NCBI GenBank assembly: GCA_963921825.1
Contig: OY997596.1
Span: 39,981,932-40,045,931, forward strand
Direction: 5' to 3'
Length of the DNA stretch: 64,000 nt
Source of the DNA: Erodium maritimum
Lineage: Eukaryota > Streptophyta > Magnoliopsida > Geraniales > Geraniaceae
Shown here: in pieces, positions 44,066-55,858 of the stretch
Layout: every line of letters starts with the position of its first letter
How positions within the stretch are numbered: the stretch's first letter is position 1
Notes under the pieces: generated by a model
What the model saw: the letters and a program-made list of their open reading frames with translations, nothing else
The model's database searches: none
Told to the model about the DNA's origin: nothing
Position numbers and translations under genes: made by a program

Positions 44066-45907
44066 GGGAAAATTTCAGTATAATACCCTGCCAAACATTT
44101 AATTTCAGTATAATACCCTGGCATAAATTTTTTGCACTTTCATACCTAAACCAAACATTTAATTTCACTTTAGTACCCAACCGTTAACTTTCTGTTAGTT
44201 TGGATGGAAAAAGGTAAAAAGACCATAATACCCCTAACTATTACTCAAATTTACAAACTCATGCCATTAACTCAGAATTTAAAGATAAGTGAAATGACAA
44301 TAATACCCTCCATTGTTAGGGTATTAAAATGAAAATTTCACTCTTTTTAAAATAAAATCAATTTTGTTTATAAATTCAGTTTTTATTTATGAAAATTATT
44401 TTTATTTTCAAAAATTCAGATTTTAATTTTAAAAATACATAAAAATCATTTTTTTAAAATACATAAAAATCAATTTTTTTAATTTAATTAATTTTTTTTC
44501 TTTTTTTCATTTTTCTACCACACCATTTTTCTCTCTCCTCCTCATATTTTTCGCTCTCCTGTTCATCTTCCTCTCTCGTAACATCTTCCCCAGGTTCCCC
44601 AAATCTCAGCTCTACTACCCCAAATTGGGAGCGTCTGTAGAGGATTTGAGGTAGGCTTGAAACCCTAGAAACCCTTGAAGATACCTGCCCTCTTCCCAAA
44701 ACATTATGCGCAGTCCTGGGCCCAGAAAACGCCCCTCCTGCTCCTCCGAGCGAAACCCTCGAAGAGCTCCTGGCCGGAGTACTCTGCGCCGAGTTAGCCT
44801 CGGAATGTGCCTTCCCGCTGCGACCAGTAACCCTAAGAGCCCCATGACTGAGAGTCACACTTCCAGTTCTGTCCAGCAATTGTTCCCTCAGAGCTTCTAG
44901 ACAATCCTTCGAATCGAAATCAGAGTCCAGAATCTCCTTACGGCACTGAGATGGATCTGGAATCGCATTCAGAGGTGTTCGTGGAGGCGGAAATTGAATC
45001 GGATTCTGCAAGGACTCGAATTCATTCTCGTTTGCTTCGAGTTGTTGGCTTTTTGGAGCATTTCTATCTGCGAATCTGGAATTAGAGCTTTCGCCGGCCA
45101 TACCTGAATCGGAGATGCTGAAAACGGAGCTTCAACTTTCAGTTCAAGATTGGAAGGAGATCCATGGAGATTGAAGGAGGATAAATAAGGGTTGGGTTTC
45201 GGTGATGCTGATCTTGTGGCTGTGTACGAGTTGCAGATTGGATGAGAAATGGGTTCTGTCGAAAGTTTGAAAGTTGTGGAGCTTCACTCACTGACAGAAA
45301 AAATAGAAAAGTGGAGATTGTTCCGATTAGGAATAGTTAGTGTTGTTGTTTCTGAGATTTGGGGAACCTGGGCAAGATGTTACGAGAGAGGAAGATGAAC
45401 ATGAGAGAAAAAAATATGAGGAGGAGAGAGAAAATTGGTGCTGGGTAGAAAAATGAAAAAAAGAAAAAAAATAATTAAATTAAAAAAAATTGATTTTTAT
45501 GTATTTTAAGAAAAATGATTTTTATGTATTTTTTAAATTAAAATCTGAATTTTTGAAAATAAAAATAATTTTCATAAATAAAAACTGAATTTATAAAAAA
45601 AAAATTGATTTTATTTTAAAAAAAGTGAAAATTTCATTTTAATACCCTAACAATGGAGGGTATTATTGTCATTTCACTTATTTTTAAATTCTAAGTTAAT
45701 GGCATGAGTTTGTAAATTTGAGTAATAGTTAGGGGTATTATGGCCTTTTTACATTTTACCTTTTTCCATCCCAACTAACAGAAAGTTAACGGTTGGGTAC
45801 TAAAGTGAAATTAAATGTTTGGTTTAGGTATGAAACTGCAAAAAATTTATACCAGGGTATTATACTGAAATTAATTGTTTGACAGGGTATTATACTGAAA
45901 TTTTCCC
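44066..45907. mobile_element. Pack-MULE-like element 1 (1,842 bp)
   Basis: It has inverted ends GGGAAAATTTCAGTATAATA, with long inverted arms of about 540 bp (to about 44610 and from about 45365), and a perfect 9-bp target duplication TTGAATTTA (44057-44065 and 45908-45916). Outer arms are AT-rich; inner arms include CTCTCTCGTAACATCTTCCC and its complement. The unique 750-bp centre is GC-richer, lacks transposase, and holds an open frame that looks like captured gene sequence. Long terminal inverted repeats, 9-bp duplications and foreign sequence fit Pack-MULEs. The outer arm ends are shared with the element at 48496-49717. Confidence 0.88.
44484..45101 (-). CDS. Open frame in Pack-MULE 1, probably a captured gene 5' end (205 codons)
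   Basis: The frame starts MAGESSNSRFADRNAPKS at 45101, in a good plant start context (AGGTATGGCC), and runs without interruption to 44484. Residues about 1-110 are soluble and polar with a Pro-rich patch (FPPPRTPLNAIPDPSQ) and a Leu/Glu helix (CLEALREQLLDRTG). Residues about 110-165 are Ser/Arg/Gly-rich; the acidic then basic end (REEDEQESEKYEEEREKW) is encoded by the inverted arm itself. I do not recognise the source protein. The 5'-leader-like sequence upstream (45102-45370) suggests capture of a leader and first exon. It has no catalytic motif or signal peptide. Confidence 0.5.
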   Translation of the reverse strand: MAGESSNSRFADRNAPKSQQLEANENEFESLQNPIQFPPPRTPLNAIPDPSQCRKEILDSDFDSKDCLEALREQLLDRTGSVTLSHGALRVTGRSGKAHSEANSAQSTPARSSSRVSLGGAGGAFSGPRTAHNVLGRGQVSSRVSRVSSLPQILYRRSQFGVVELRFGEPGEDVTREEDEQESEKYEEEREKWCGRKMKKRKKIN

Positions 45908-48495
45908 TTGAATTTATTGGAGAAGATTAATGACTTCCCAACTCCTAGACAAGCTCATAAACCCCACTTGTCTTGCATTCAAGAGGAGAATTCTTTAGGG
46001 ATTGCTTCACCTACCATTATTGAAGAATCTCACCAACAACCTCAATCACATCTTGCAGCTTCTCACAATTCTGATGATTTGCAAATTGTTCCAGATATAT
46101 TTGACTCCCTGCAGCAAACTCATCCTCTTTCTGATTGCAGCAATGAAATTTCTACAGTGAAACCCTCAATCTCAACAGTGCAAGTTTGTCTCTCAGACTC
46201 AGAGGATCAAATCTCAGGACCCACAAATTTTCAAATGCAGCCTCCACAATCACCTCATCCTGCTACTGAACAACTCCCAACATTCTCAATCGGTGCAAAA
46301 GAAGCATATCCACCAAGATCAAAGAGCCACCAGCTGGAATTAGCTCCCATCCATACAAAGCCCATTATTATATTATCAGATAGTACAAATGCAGCAGAGC
46401 ATTTAATGTTGGATGTGGCTCAAAAACAAGCTTCTCTTCCCTCAACAATGCAAACTCAACATCAAACATAGACTGACCATCAAAGGGATATTTGTCCCTC
46501 TCAAACCCTCTCACTAGGGGCGCAAGGGTTGGAAAACTTGATTAGTAATTCCTCTGAATTTTTAAACTCAGAAAACCAACTCTTCACTCTCTAGAACTTG
46601 CTCAGATTGTGGAAAAAGTTGATTTTTTGGGACTATCTCAAGCAACTCCAAAACCATCATTCAAAATATACTCAAAAAAGAAGAAAAAACCAGCCAAGGA
46701 GAAACCTCAGCACAACTATGTTACAAGATCAAGAGTCAAAGAGGGAGCTCCTGGTGCTATTGATAAAGCCCACAACTTCAATTTTCTAAAGGATAAATCT
46801 GCTGCAGAAAGAGCTTGGGGCTTTGGCAAAGCTATCGGTCTGATTTCCACAGCTCCTGATCATGAAATACACAATCAACTGAAGGCACTAGAAGACTTTC
46901 AAAATGACTCTGTGGATTTAGAAGCTGATTCTGAGGATGATTATGTTGATTTAGATATGGACACTGAATCTGATTTCAACAAAGGCAAGAGGCCCTGCTC
47001 CATTCTCTCCACCTAAAATTCTCATGAAATATATTTCTTGGAATGTGAGAGGGATCTCCTCATCCCAAAAAGGAGAGCTTTCAATATCTTGGTTCACAAG
47101 CAAGATCTAAGCTTCATTTTTCTTCAGGAGTCAAAACTTGAAGTTATGCCAGACAATTTTCTTTCCTCTTGTGGCTTACAAAGAGGATGGAGCTCAATTT
47201 TTATCAATGCAGAAGGACAGTCAGGGGGGATTATCTCAATCTGGAAGAATAAGGAGTTTATATTATCAAATTCTAAGCCTCTGAAAGGGGCCTTAATTTG
47301 GTTTGGATCTTTGGAATCTCTCAACAGGCCTTGTTGCCTTGTTAACATCTATGCTTCCAACTGTAGAGCTGAGAGAAGAATTTTATGGGAAGAAATTGAA
47401 GCTAAGATTCTCAGTTTAAACTCAGATGCTCTTATCCTTTTGGGAGGTGACTTCAATGCTGTAGTAGCTGTAGAGGAAAGATCAAGTCAAAGAAGGAGTA
47501 GCTCATATATGTTACATTTACAACAACTTATTGCCTATCTTGGCCTCATTGATCTGCCACTAAAAGGGGGAAAATTCAACTGGTTTGGCCCTCAATCAAG
47601 AGCCTCAAAAATAGATAGATTCCTAATCACCCAGGACTTCCTAATGCTGCATCAATCACTCACTCAAAGTTTCCTTCCCAGGTCTATATCAGATAACAAG
47701 CCTCTGATCCTTTTTGACAATGTCATTGATTGGGGTCCCAGGCCCTTCAAGTTCCTTAATATATGGACTAAATATTCAAGGTTCATTCCAGCAGTTCAAG
47801 GATTCTGGTCTTTTTACCAAGTCTTAGGTCAGCCACACTATGTCCTTTGGATGAAACTGAAGTTATTAAGAGCTGATGTTAAGGTGTGGAATAGCCAGGT
47901 TTATGGTATGATAGAATCTCAAATCTCTTATTTGACTTCTGAGATAGACTTCCTAAATAAGATTGTAGAAAGCAGGTCTTTATCCCCTCAGGAACATTAT
48001 GCTACAGGACAATTCAAAGCTTCCTTGATCAACAAGTATAAAGCGCTTTCAAAATTGTGGAGCCAAAAGGCTAGGAAAAAATGGATCAATAATGGGTCCA
48101 AATTCATCCATAGACTAGCAAATTACAAATAAGAAAAAAAGAAAATCTCCTACATTCTTGTTGATGATAACCTGCTCTCCAATCCTTTAGAAATCAAATT
48201 GGCTGCATCTCTTCAGTTTGCTAACAGATTCAAGGCTTCAGAAACCACTGAAATAGATCTATCCAACCTCCCCTTTCATACTTTATCTACAGCTCAACAA
48301 CAATGGCTGGAAAGGCCCTTTCTTGAGGAGGAAATATATCAAGCAGTGATGGCTTGTGCTGCTGACAAATCCCCTGGTCCAGATGGCTTTACCCTGAAAT
48401 ACTTTCAGATTTGTTGGAATATAATCAAAGTAGAAGTGCTGAATTTTATTCAAAGTTTTTTCAGAACAGGCTAGATTGGAAAAGGATTAAACTTA

Positions 48496-49717
48496 GGGAA
48501 AATTTCATTTTACCACCCTGTCAAACATTTAACTTCACTTTACTACCCTGGCATAAATTTTTTTCACTTTCATACCCTAAGCAAACATTTAACTTCACTT
48601 TACTACCCAGCCGGGTAAAATGTCCAAAATACCCCTAACTATTACTCAAATTTTCATCTCTTGCCATTGCCTCAGAATTTGAAAAGAGGTGAAATGATAA
48701 TAATACCCTTCATTGTTTAGGGTGTTAAACTGAAAATTTCAATAATTTTAAAACAAAATCAGTTTTTTTTTATAAATTCATTTTTTAAATTTCAAAAAAT
48801 CAGATTTTAATTTTAAAAATACATAAAATCATTTTTTTTATAAAAATCATTTTATTAATTAACAGTTTTATTTTTTAAAAAAATTAATTTTTTTTATTTA
48901 AAAAAAATACTGGAGCTCGATTGCGTCTTCTCCGGCCGTCTTCTCCGGCCACCCAGCTCCGCCGGCGTCGTCCCCATCGTCCCCGGCGTGCTTCAGATTT
49001 GGTTCGCTTGCAACCAAATCGGAATCGGGCTCTGCAACCAAAATTGACTCTGCAACATCAGCTCTTGGCACTTGCTCTGGAAAGGTCTCAACCGTGAGGA
49101 GCTTCTTCCTCTGCAGGAACCTTGGCCTGGTTTGATGAACTTGTAGTGAGCTCTGGTTTTGCAGCTCATGGTGCGATTTGGTCGACGCCGGCGTTGCTTG
49201 AGGGAGGAGGGAAGAGGCTGGGGACGACGCCGGCGAAGTGGGAGGGCTCGGGGACAACGCCGGCGGAGCTGGGTGGCCGGAGAAGACGCAGTCGAGCTCC
49301 AGATTTTTTTTTTAAATAAAAAAAATTAATTTAAAAAAAAATAAAACTGTTAATTAAAAAAATGATTTTTATAAAAAAAAGTGATTTTATGTATTTTTAA
49401 AATTAAAATCTGATTTTTTGAAATTTAAAAAATGAATTTATAAAAAAAAACTGATTTTGTTTTAAAATTATTGAAATTTTCAGTTTAACACCCTAAACAA
49501 TGAAGGGTATTATTGTCATTTCACCTCTTTTCAAATTCTGAGGCAATGGCAAGAGATGAAAATTTGAGTAATAGTTAGGGGTATTTTGGACATTTTACCC
49601 GGCTGGGTAGTAAAGTGAAGTTAAATGTTTGCTTAGGGTATGAAAGTGAAAAAAATTTATGCCAGGGTAGTAAAGTGAAGTTAAATGTTTGACAGGGTGG
49701 TAGAATGAAATTTTCCC
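48496..49717. mobile_element. Pack-MULE-like element 2 (1,222 bp)
   Basis: Inverted ends GGGAAAATTTCATTTTACCA, with long arms that include GC-rich GGAGCTCGA and CTTCTCCGGCC blocks at 48911-49000 and 49210-49302. Flanks TTAAACTTA (48487-48495) and TTAAATTTA (49718-49726) are a 9-bp duplication with one mismatch. The terminal ~130 bp follow the same pattern as element 1 (CCCTGGCATAAATTTTTT, CATACCCTAA), so they are one family. The unique centre is only about 200 bp. No transposase is present. Confidence 0.87.
48898..49257 (-). CDS. Open frame in Pack-MULE 2, possibly captured (119 codons)
   Basis: It starts at 49257 with a Ser/Pro-rich N-terminus encoded by the inverted arm (SPSPPTSPASSPASS). 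A central stretch, roughly residues 28-85 (HHELQNQ, RFLQRKKLLTVETFPEQVP, DSDLVASEPN), lies in the unique part; an acidic Gly/Asp tail lies again in the arm. I do not recognise the source. The central part has balanced composition unlike the arms, consistent with a captured exon piece, but chance is possible. Confidence 0.35.
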   Translation of the reverse strand: MSPSPPTSPASSPASSLLPQATPASTKSHHELQNQSSLQVHQTRPRFLQRKKLLTVETFPEQVPRADVAESILVAEPDSDLVASEPNLKHAGDDGDDAGGAGWPEKTAGEDAIELQYFF

Positions 49718-52700
49718 TTAAATTTATCCTTTCTAGCATTGATACCAAAAACCTCATCTCCATTAACTTTTGATGATTTTAGACCTATAAGTCTTATGGG
49801 AGGGCCTTACAAATTTTTTTTCCAAACTCTTGTCTTCTAGACTCAAGGAGGTGATTAGTGGCTTAATAGGAGATCAACAATCTGGCTTCATCTCAGGAAG
49901 GCAAATCATTGATTGTATTCTGGTAGCATCTGAATCGGTACACTATCTCAAAAAATCCAAGCAAAAGGCCATCATTTTTAAGGCAGCCTTTGATAAAGTC
50001 AACTGGAAATTTGTAATGCAAGTACTATCAAGAATGTGCTTTGGAGCCCTTTGGAATATGTGGATGATGTCTTGCTTCAAAGCATTTGTTTCAGTGCTCA
50101 TAAATGGGTCACCAAGCCCTGATTTTCAAATGACAAGAGGCTTAAGGCAAGGATGTGCACTCTCCCCACTCATTTTTGTCATTCTAGCTGAGGGACTCAA
50201 TTAGATCATCAACTCAAGTGTGCAATCAAAGCTGATAGAAGGTATACAAATCAATCCTTCAAGCCCTCTAATATCACATCTTCAGTTCGCAGATGATACA
50301 ATCTTCTTCAGCAAAGCTTCTACCACCAGTTATTTATGCCTAAAGTATGCTCACAATATGTTCAAATTAGCCTCTGGACTAGCAGTTAACTATACAAAAT
50401 CAAGTGTGATCACCTTCAATTTAAATGAAGCAGAACAGGCTCTTGTCTTAAACATATTGGATTGTGATTTAGGCTCCCTGTCCTTCAATTATCTAGGATT
50501 CCCTCTTGGAGCTAATCCTAAAAGACTCATCACTTGGGAGCCAATTATAGCAAGATTCAAAGCTGCTCTTGGCTTGTGGAAAGCCAAACTCCTATCTTTT
50601 GGTGGCAGAATCACTTTAATCAGAACCACCTTGAATGCCTTGCCTCTTTATTTCTTCTCTATTATCAGAGCTCCAAAAGGTGTGTTGAGAACCATGAATT
50701 CCTGGCAAAGGAGGTTCTTATGGCATGGTTCAGATCAAGCAAAAAGCTTAACCAGAGTGAGTTGGCACACAGTATGTAAATCCAAAGCTGAGGGAGGATT
50801 AGGCATCAAAAATCTTTCTCTAATGAATATTGCTCTCCTTGCAAAATGGTGGTGGAGATTTGCTTTAGAAAGATCATCTTTGTGGAAAGTATCCATCTGC
50901 AGTAAATATGGTTAAAAGGAGACAGATTGGGATCTTTCAACCTTTGAAGAAATTGGGAGTGCCAATTTCATGTCCCATATATTAGCTCTAAATCAAGATC
51001 CTAGATTTCTTGACCTCTTTGGAATAAAAGGTCTAAGCTGGAAAGTTGGAAAAGGGGATAAAGTCTCCTTTTGGACTGATATTTGGTGGGGAGAACTCAG
51101 TTTCAAACACTTATTTCCTAGACTCTACAACTCATCACAAGGCAAGAAGTTAACTGTTTCAGAATCTTGGTCAGTGAACACTTGGGAGCTAAAATTCAGA
51201 TGCTCTCCTAGAGGCAGGTCTGAACATGAATGGATATCTCTCAACAACATCCTAAACTCAGTTCACTTAACTTCAGAGGAGGACTCCCTAATCTGGACCT
51301 GGGATGCTAAAGGCTTCACAGTCAAAAAATTGTACTCATTGCTTGATAATCAAGGTGCAGTTGCTGCCATTAATGCCTCTTGGACAAAGAATCTCTGGAT
51401 CCCTGACATCCCTCCAAAAATTTCAGCATTTAGATGGTTGGCTTGTCTAGATGTCATTCCTTCAAAATGCTTTTTAGATACTAGAGGCCTACAACTCTCT
51501 CTACAAGGTATTATCTGTCCTAGATGTGAGGCTGATCTGGAAGATGGACATCATGTACTTCTTCACTGTCCATGTTCCTGGGAAGTTTGGACATTGGTTT
51601 TTTGTTGGTGGGGAATATCTGGAGCCTTGCCTGCAACCTTCAAGAAACTTATTTCCTCCTGGTCTTCATTATTAATCTCAAAGGCCAAGAAGTCTTGGAA
51701 AAAGATTGTACTCATCACAGCTTGGCAAATTTGGTTAGCAAAAAATGCTAAAATATTCAAAGATCAAATTCTCACTGCAGATCAAGTCGTTCAAAAAATC
51801 ACTCATCAATCCTATAGTTTGGAATGGGCTAAATTCTCTCATCAAGGTTTTGGTTTCTCCTATCACTCTTGGGTATCCTTTCCAAGATCTTGTGGTGCTT
51901 AGAGACCTTGACTGTTGCTTCCTCTTGGGGCTTGGGATAGGGTGGTTTGGGTTGGGATGGTTGAGATAGAGGAGTGCTGTAAGGGTGTCCTTTTGGGGGG
52001 TTATTGTCTCTTCTCTTTGCTGTCTATTGCTCTGAGTGTGGTTTCTTTCTCCCCCCCTTTTCTTGAGAGTGGTTAAGGTCCTTTTAGTTGTGTCTGGTTC
52101 TTTATTGTGTGTTTTTGTCTCTTGCCCCTCTTCTTTGTTCCTTCTTGCAGCTTCCTCTCCTATGTAAGGGTCTCCATCCTCAGGGGATTTCTACTGTTAC
52201 ACCATCTCAGCTGTAGAAGTTCCAATAGCATTTACATTTTAATTTGTCATTACTTGATTCAATCCCACTTTATGAAGGATCAACATCAAGCTCAAAGAGA
52301 ATACAAAGCTTCATACAGCAACACCTCATCTCAATTCAGAGGATCAGCAATTGACTCAACATTTTCAAGCTGGTCTCATGCACTACAATACATGTCAATC
52401 TGTTGCAAAAACTTTAAAGTAACACACGACATCTTTGCTCCAACTGCAAATTCACTTCACTTCCCTTCTCAGATGTTTTTACAGCCCTGCTCCTTCAGTG
52501 TCACTCCAACTCTGGCTCCTCATACCTATTGCAGTTTATCTCATCTCATTTGTGTTTTGGTTTCATCTATTTAGATAACTTGGATTGTAAGTTACTATTA
52601 CCTCCTAGGTTTCATCACTCACTATCAGTGCCTGCAAGATCAAAATTGCTTGTAGATCCATGGATGTACTTGTAACTCCTCTTTTACCTCAAAGGAGGTT

Positions 52701-52745
52701 TTAATTTAAATTATGTTTTGCTGATAAAAAAACGGCCAAGAATGA

Positions 52746-54262
52746 TTATGATTTCTAATAATGTGGAAACTATTGTAGGATGGTAAAACTGAGTGTGGGA
52801 GGTAGTTATACTCTAGTTTTTTTTTTTTTTGTATAAATAGATGATCTTAGGTTGAAATTAGGGAAAGCATTTTGTAGAAGATAATATAGAGAATTATAGA
52901 GTTTGAGGGTTGTACATTGTTAGAAGAGTTTAAAGAATCAATTTTAGCAACTAAGAAGTGTTTTCATCTTTTTCTAATATTTCTAGTATTCCATTTATTT
53001 GTTTGTATGTTCATGGTGTCACAACTATTTTTTCATGTAACTCAAGCATGTGTAACTAAGCTTCCCGAGTCTAGGATCATACAAGTAATAGTGTTTGTTT
53101 ATGCACTAAATGAATTTTATGCGATGTCGCATGTTGAAATTTAGGGAAGACTAAGAGTATATCGATTCTTAGTCTATGTGATTAATATAGGTCAAGTCGA
53201 GAAAACCAGTTCATAAGTGAGCCTTTTAAATGATATAGGCAATATCGATCATCATGACACAAAAGTTTCTAAGTTCATGGTTAGCGGTGATCGATCTGAA
53301 TTGCATTCAAGATCTGACTACGTGAAGGTGTAATTGGTCAAGGTTTTGGATATAACATGTTTGTGCTTCCCCTTAGTACAATGGGGCTCTCAGGTGCAAC
53401 TTAGACACCAACCATGTTGAGATAGACATTGTTTTTTAATATTCCCAACATTACGTTGTCATAGTTGTTTAATGCTATAAACAATGCTATTACGAACCTA
53501 TGATCCCGAATTTTTTTTCATCGATTTATAAACTCTCTGTTTTACACGCCTTAGTGTTTATGCCAACAATTGTCTTCCATATACACATAACTCAAATTAT
53601 AAAACCTCAAACTGAAAAAACTAATAATGAACGGGGATAAATGGTGTATGCCTATTTTCTCTTTTGGATACGATATTTGGACTTACCTCCGATCACTACT
53701 TTTCGTGTTCCTATTTCCCGTGTAAAATCGAGGGGAGTCAAAATCATTGTTGTCGCTTCCCTAGAAAGTCTTATCCTTCTTGTCGTCCTCTCTCACTAAA
53801 TCGATAGAGTTGTTCATCCATCCACGTACGAGATGTTTTATTCACATATACCTACTTAACCCCTTTATTTTTGTGTTTTGCGGAGATGGATAGATCGGGG
53901 GTGGAAAGACTGGTAATTGAAAGCATACCATGAATCGAGAGTCATGTGAGGATAGAGGAATTGGTGTTCAATCGATAAAGCGATTGTATAGGGAGCACAC
54001 CATGAAGCGAGAGTCATGTGAGGATAGAGGAATTGGTGTTCAGTCTTAAGAATCCTCCCAATTTAAGTAAGCATCTTGTTGGGTTTTGGTTACATCATAC
54101 TCATACTCGAAATAATTTATTGATCGGTCGTAAAGATAGGGATGGGTTGTTGTTATCCATTGAGAAATATGGAAAAACTAGAAGCAACAAAAAATATACA
54201 GAAAATGAGCACTTACAATAAAAATTGAAAACACATTTGAATTTATTTATTTTACTTTATAA
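52746..54262. other. Unclassified region with TATA-like site and a 72-bp duplication
   Basis: A TATA-like TATAAATAGATG at 52833-52845 follows a T tract, and could belong to an LTR or a lost gene. At about 53920-54045 a segment including ATCGAGAGTCATGTGAGGAT is duplicated at 72-bp spacing with few changes (ccatg at 53928 and 54000). No frame resembles a known protein. Confidence 0.4.
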
Positions 54263-55292
54263 AAAGGTTATATACTTTTTGGTACCCAAATGTTTTGTCC
54301 ACGAACGATTTGGTACCCTTATGTTTCAAATGACCAATTTGATACCTTTTATTTGTCTACGGACGGAATTGGCATATTCCGTTAGAAAACTAACGGAATA
54401 TTCCTCTAATTTAGTCATGTGCAGGTGAGTGGGATGTGAAATGACGATTTTACCCTTTCTTATTTTAACCTTATAAATTTGATAGACAAAATTACCATTA
54501 TACCCTTAGTTATAATACAATATATAAATATATAAATAAATTAAAAAAATTAAAAACTTAAAAATTTAAAACAAAAAAATAAAAATAAATGATTAAATAA
54601 ATAATTAAAAATTTAAACTTAACACTAAAAAATAAATTTTTTAAAATTAATAAATTAAAAATTAAAAAAATAAAAAATAAAATAAAAATAATTTTATTTT
54701 ATTTTATTAATAAATTAATAAAATAAAAAATTTAAAAATAAAAATAAAAGATAAATTTGAAATAAATTTTTTTAATTTTTTTCAAATAAAAAATAAATAT
54801 AATAAAAAAGTATAAAAAAATAATTAAATAAATAGATTTAATTTTATAAGAAAAATGAAAAATAAAAAAAATTATATATTATTGATAAAATTATTTCAGA
54901 AAATATAAAAATAATTATTAATTATTTCAAAAAATAATAAATTCGAAATTCGAAAAATATATTAAAATAATTTTTTATAAAAAATAATTGAATAAAATAA
55001 ATAAATTTATTTATATTTTGAAAAATAAGAAACTTCTTAAAAAATATGTTTAAATATAAAGTAAAAAGTCAATATAAGGGTAAAATGGTCATTTTACATA
55101 AAAGTAAAAAAGTCAACTAAATCAATATAAGGGTAAAAGGGTCATTTCACATTATTGTGAGTTTTTTAACCTCATTAACTCAAATCGTTCGTGGACAGAA
55201 CATTAGGGTACCAAATTGGAATAAAAATTTATAAGGGTACCAAATCGTTCGTGAACGAAACATTTGGGTACCAAAAAGTATATAAACCTTTT
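54263..55292. mobile_element. AT-rich foldback DNA element (about 1.03 kb)
   Basis: Inverted ends share AAAAAGGTTATATACTTTTT, ACCCAAATGTTT and CACGAACGATTTGGTACCCT. The interior is almost pure A/T without coding. The flanking sequence gives only a weak target-duplication candidate (TTTATAAAA and TTTTGAAAA, two mismatches in nine), so the superfamily is uncertain; the overall design resembles MULE-type MITEs. Confidence 0.7.
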
Positions 55293-55519
55293 TGAAAATA
55301 GAGGACACATGGTGATTGTAATTGACCAAACGACTGGCCATTGGGAATTCACCCTAAGTAGGATGAGTTATCCAAGGTTACTATTGCCTCTCTCCAAGCA
55401 TTTTTGCCTTACATGGGGTGTCTAACCTCAACAATCCTCCCTTCCTTTACTCCCTTTCCAGATTTCCCTATAATCAAGAATCACCCCGTTTTTGTAATCT
55501 ATTATTGATCTCCTAGGTG
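55293..55519. other. Unclassified spacer
   Basis: Short AT-rich stretch left of the microsatellite. No feature was supported. Confidence 0.3.
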
Positions 55520-55520
55520 C

Positions 55521-55559
<39 letters not shown>

Positions 55560-55858
55560 TATTATTATTATTATTATTATCATTATTATTATTATCATTA
55601 TTATTATTTTTATTATTATCATCAATGGTAAATATTGCATTCATGAAAATTACAAAGGTTGTGATGCATGTAGCTATTCTACACAGACAAGACTGAAATC
55701 AAAACGTAAAGAAACAATTTAAAACAAGAAGGAAGTCAAAAATAAATTTCAAAACCACCTCTAATTGAACTATTGTGGGATTTGAAGACATCTTTCCGGT
55801 GAACAACAATCTAGAGTATCAACGATAGGCTTGGTGCAGTCGTTGAAAGACCCAACCC
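55520..55858. repeat. Tandem duplication unit, copy 1, left part (with ATT/ATC microsatellite)
   Basis: A (TCA)n/(TTA)n microsatellite (55525-55624) is followed by about 230 bp ending TTGAAAGACCCAAC. The same sequence, with few changes, is at 58298-58636. The unit continues after the inserted retroposon at 58248-58297 (GTCTGTTGTCCCTCTC...). The Met/Ile-rich frames through the microsatellite are artefacts. Confidence 0.88.

Larger units (their letters stand above)
42467..47016 (+). pseudogene. LINE-3 ORF1, interrupted by a Pack-MULE
   Basis: The ATG at 42467 opens MAPSSGYYGASL, with an in-frame TAG after 37 codons. After it come SSSSDKTQQYSPGG, MFYDNYFRPVNSDTD and YPPPGFEH (to 42962), another stop, then the RRM/DUF4283 region (43082-43984: GKWFVFVYF, HLAVTHLNLSVDAI, WIAVQGIPYQGWCEE) and a Ser/Asp-rich tail. 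The Pack-MULE at 44066-45907 splits the C-terminal region, which continues at 45908-46471 and 46609-47016 (KPQHNYVTRSR, AWGFGKAIGLISTAPDHE, acidic end). The same motif order occurs in LINE-1 and LINE-2. Confidence 0.85.
47024..51902 (+). pseudogene. LINE-3 ORF2: endonuclease, reverse transcriptase, zinc domain; interrupted
   Basis: The ATG at 47024 opens MKYISWNVRGIS; the frame shifts within about 60 bp to that of 47038-48132. Endonuclease: FIFLQESKLE and LGGDFNAV are present, but the SDH motif reads SDNKPL, losing the catalytic His. RT: SPGPDGF (near 48373) precedes a stop at 48474 and the second Pack-MULE. It resumes at 49727 (TFDDFRPISLMG). Motif A reads FKAAFDKVNW, four residues short and without the catalytic Asp seen in LINE-2's FKVDFEKAYD. 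FADD is present (50290). A zf-RVT domain (CPRCEADLEDGHHVLLHC) ends at 51902. Further stops are at 48132, 50204 and 50915. Confidence 0.9.
42262..52730 (+). mobile_element. LINE-3: near-full-length L1-clade LINE carrying two Pack-MULEs
   Basis: The flanks AACGACCAAGAATGA (42247-42261) and AACGGCCAAGAATGA (52731-52745) are a 15-bp target duplication with one mismatch. Without the two inserted DNA elements and their duplicated targets, the LINE is about 7.4 kb. It has a 205-nt leader, ORF1 (42467 to about 47014), ORF2 (47024-51902), and a 3' UTR ending TTTTGCTGATAAAAAA. It is 5'-complete as far as I can tell but inactive through stops, frameshifts and active-site losses. The tail has a small CCTC/GAGG hairpin (near 52689-52698) shared with the element ending at 58247. 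Confidence 0.88.
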
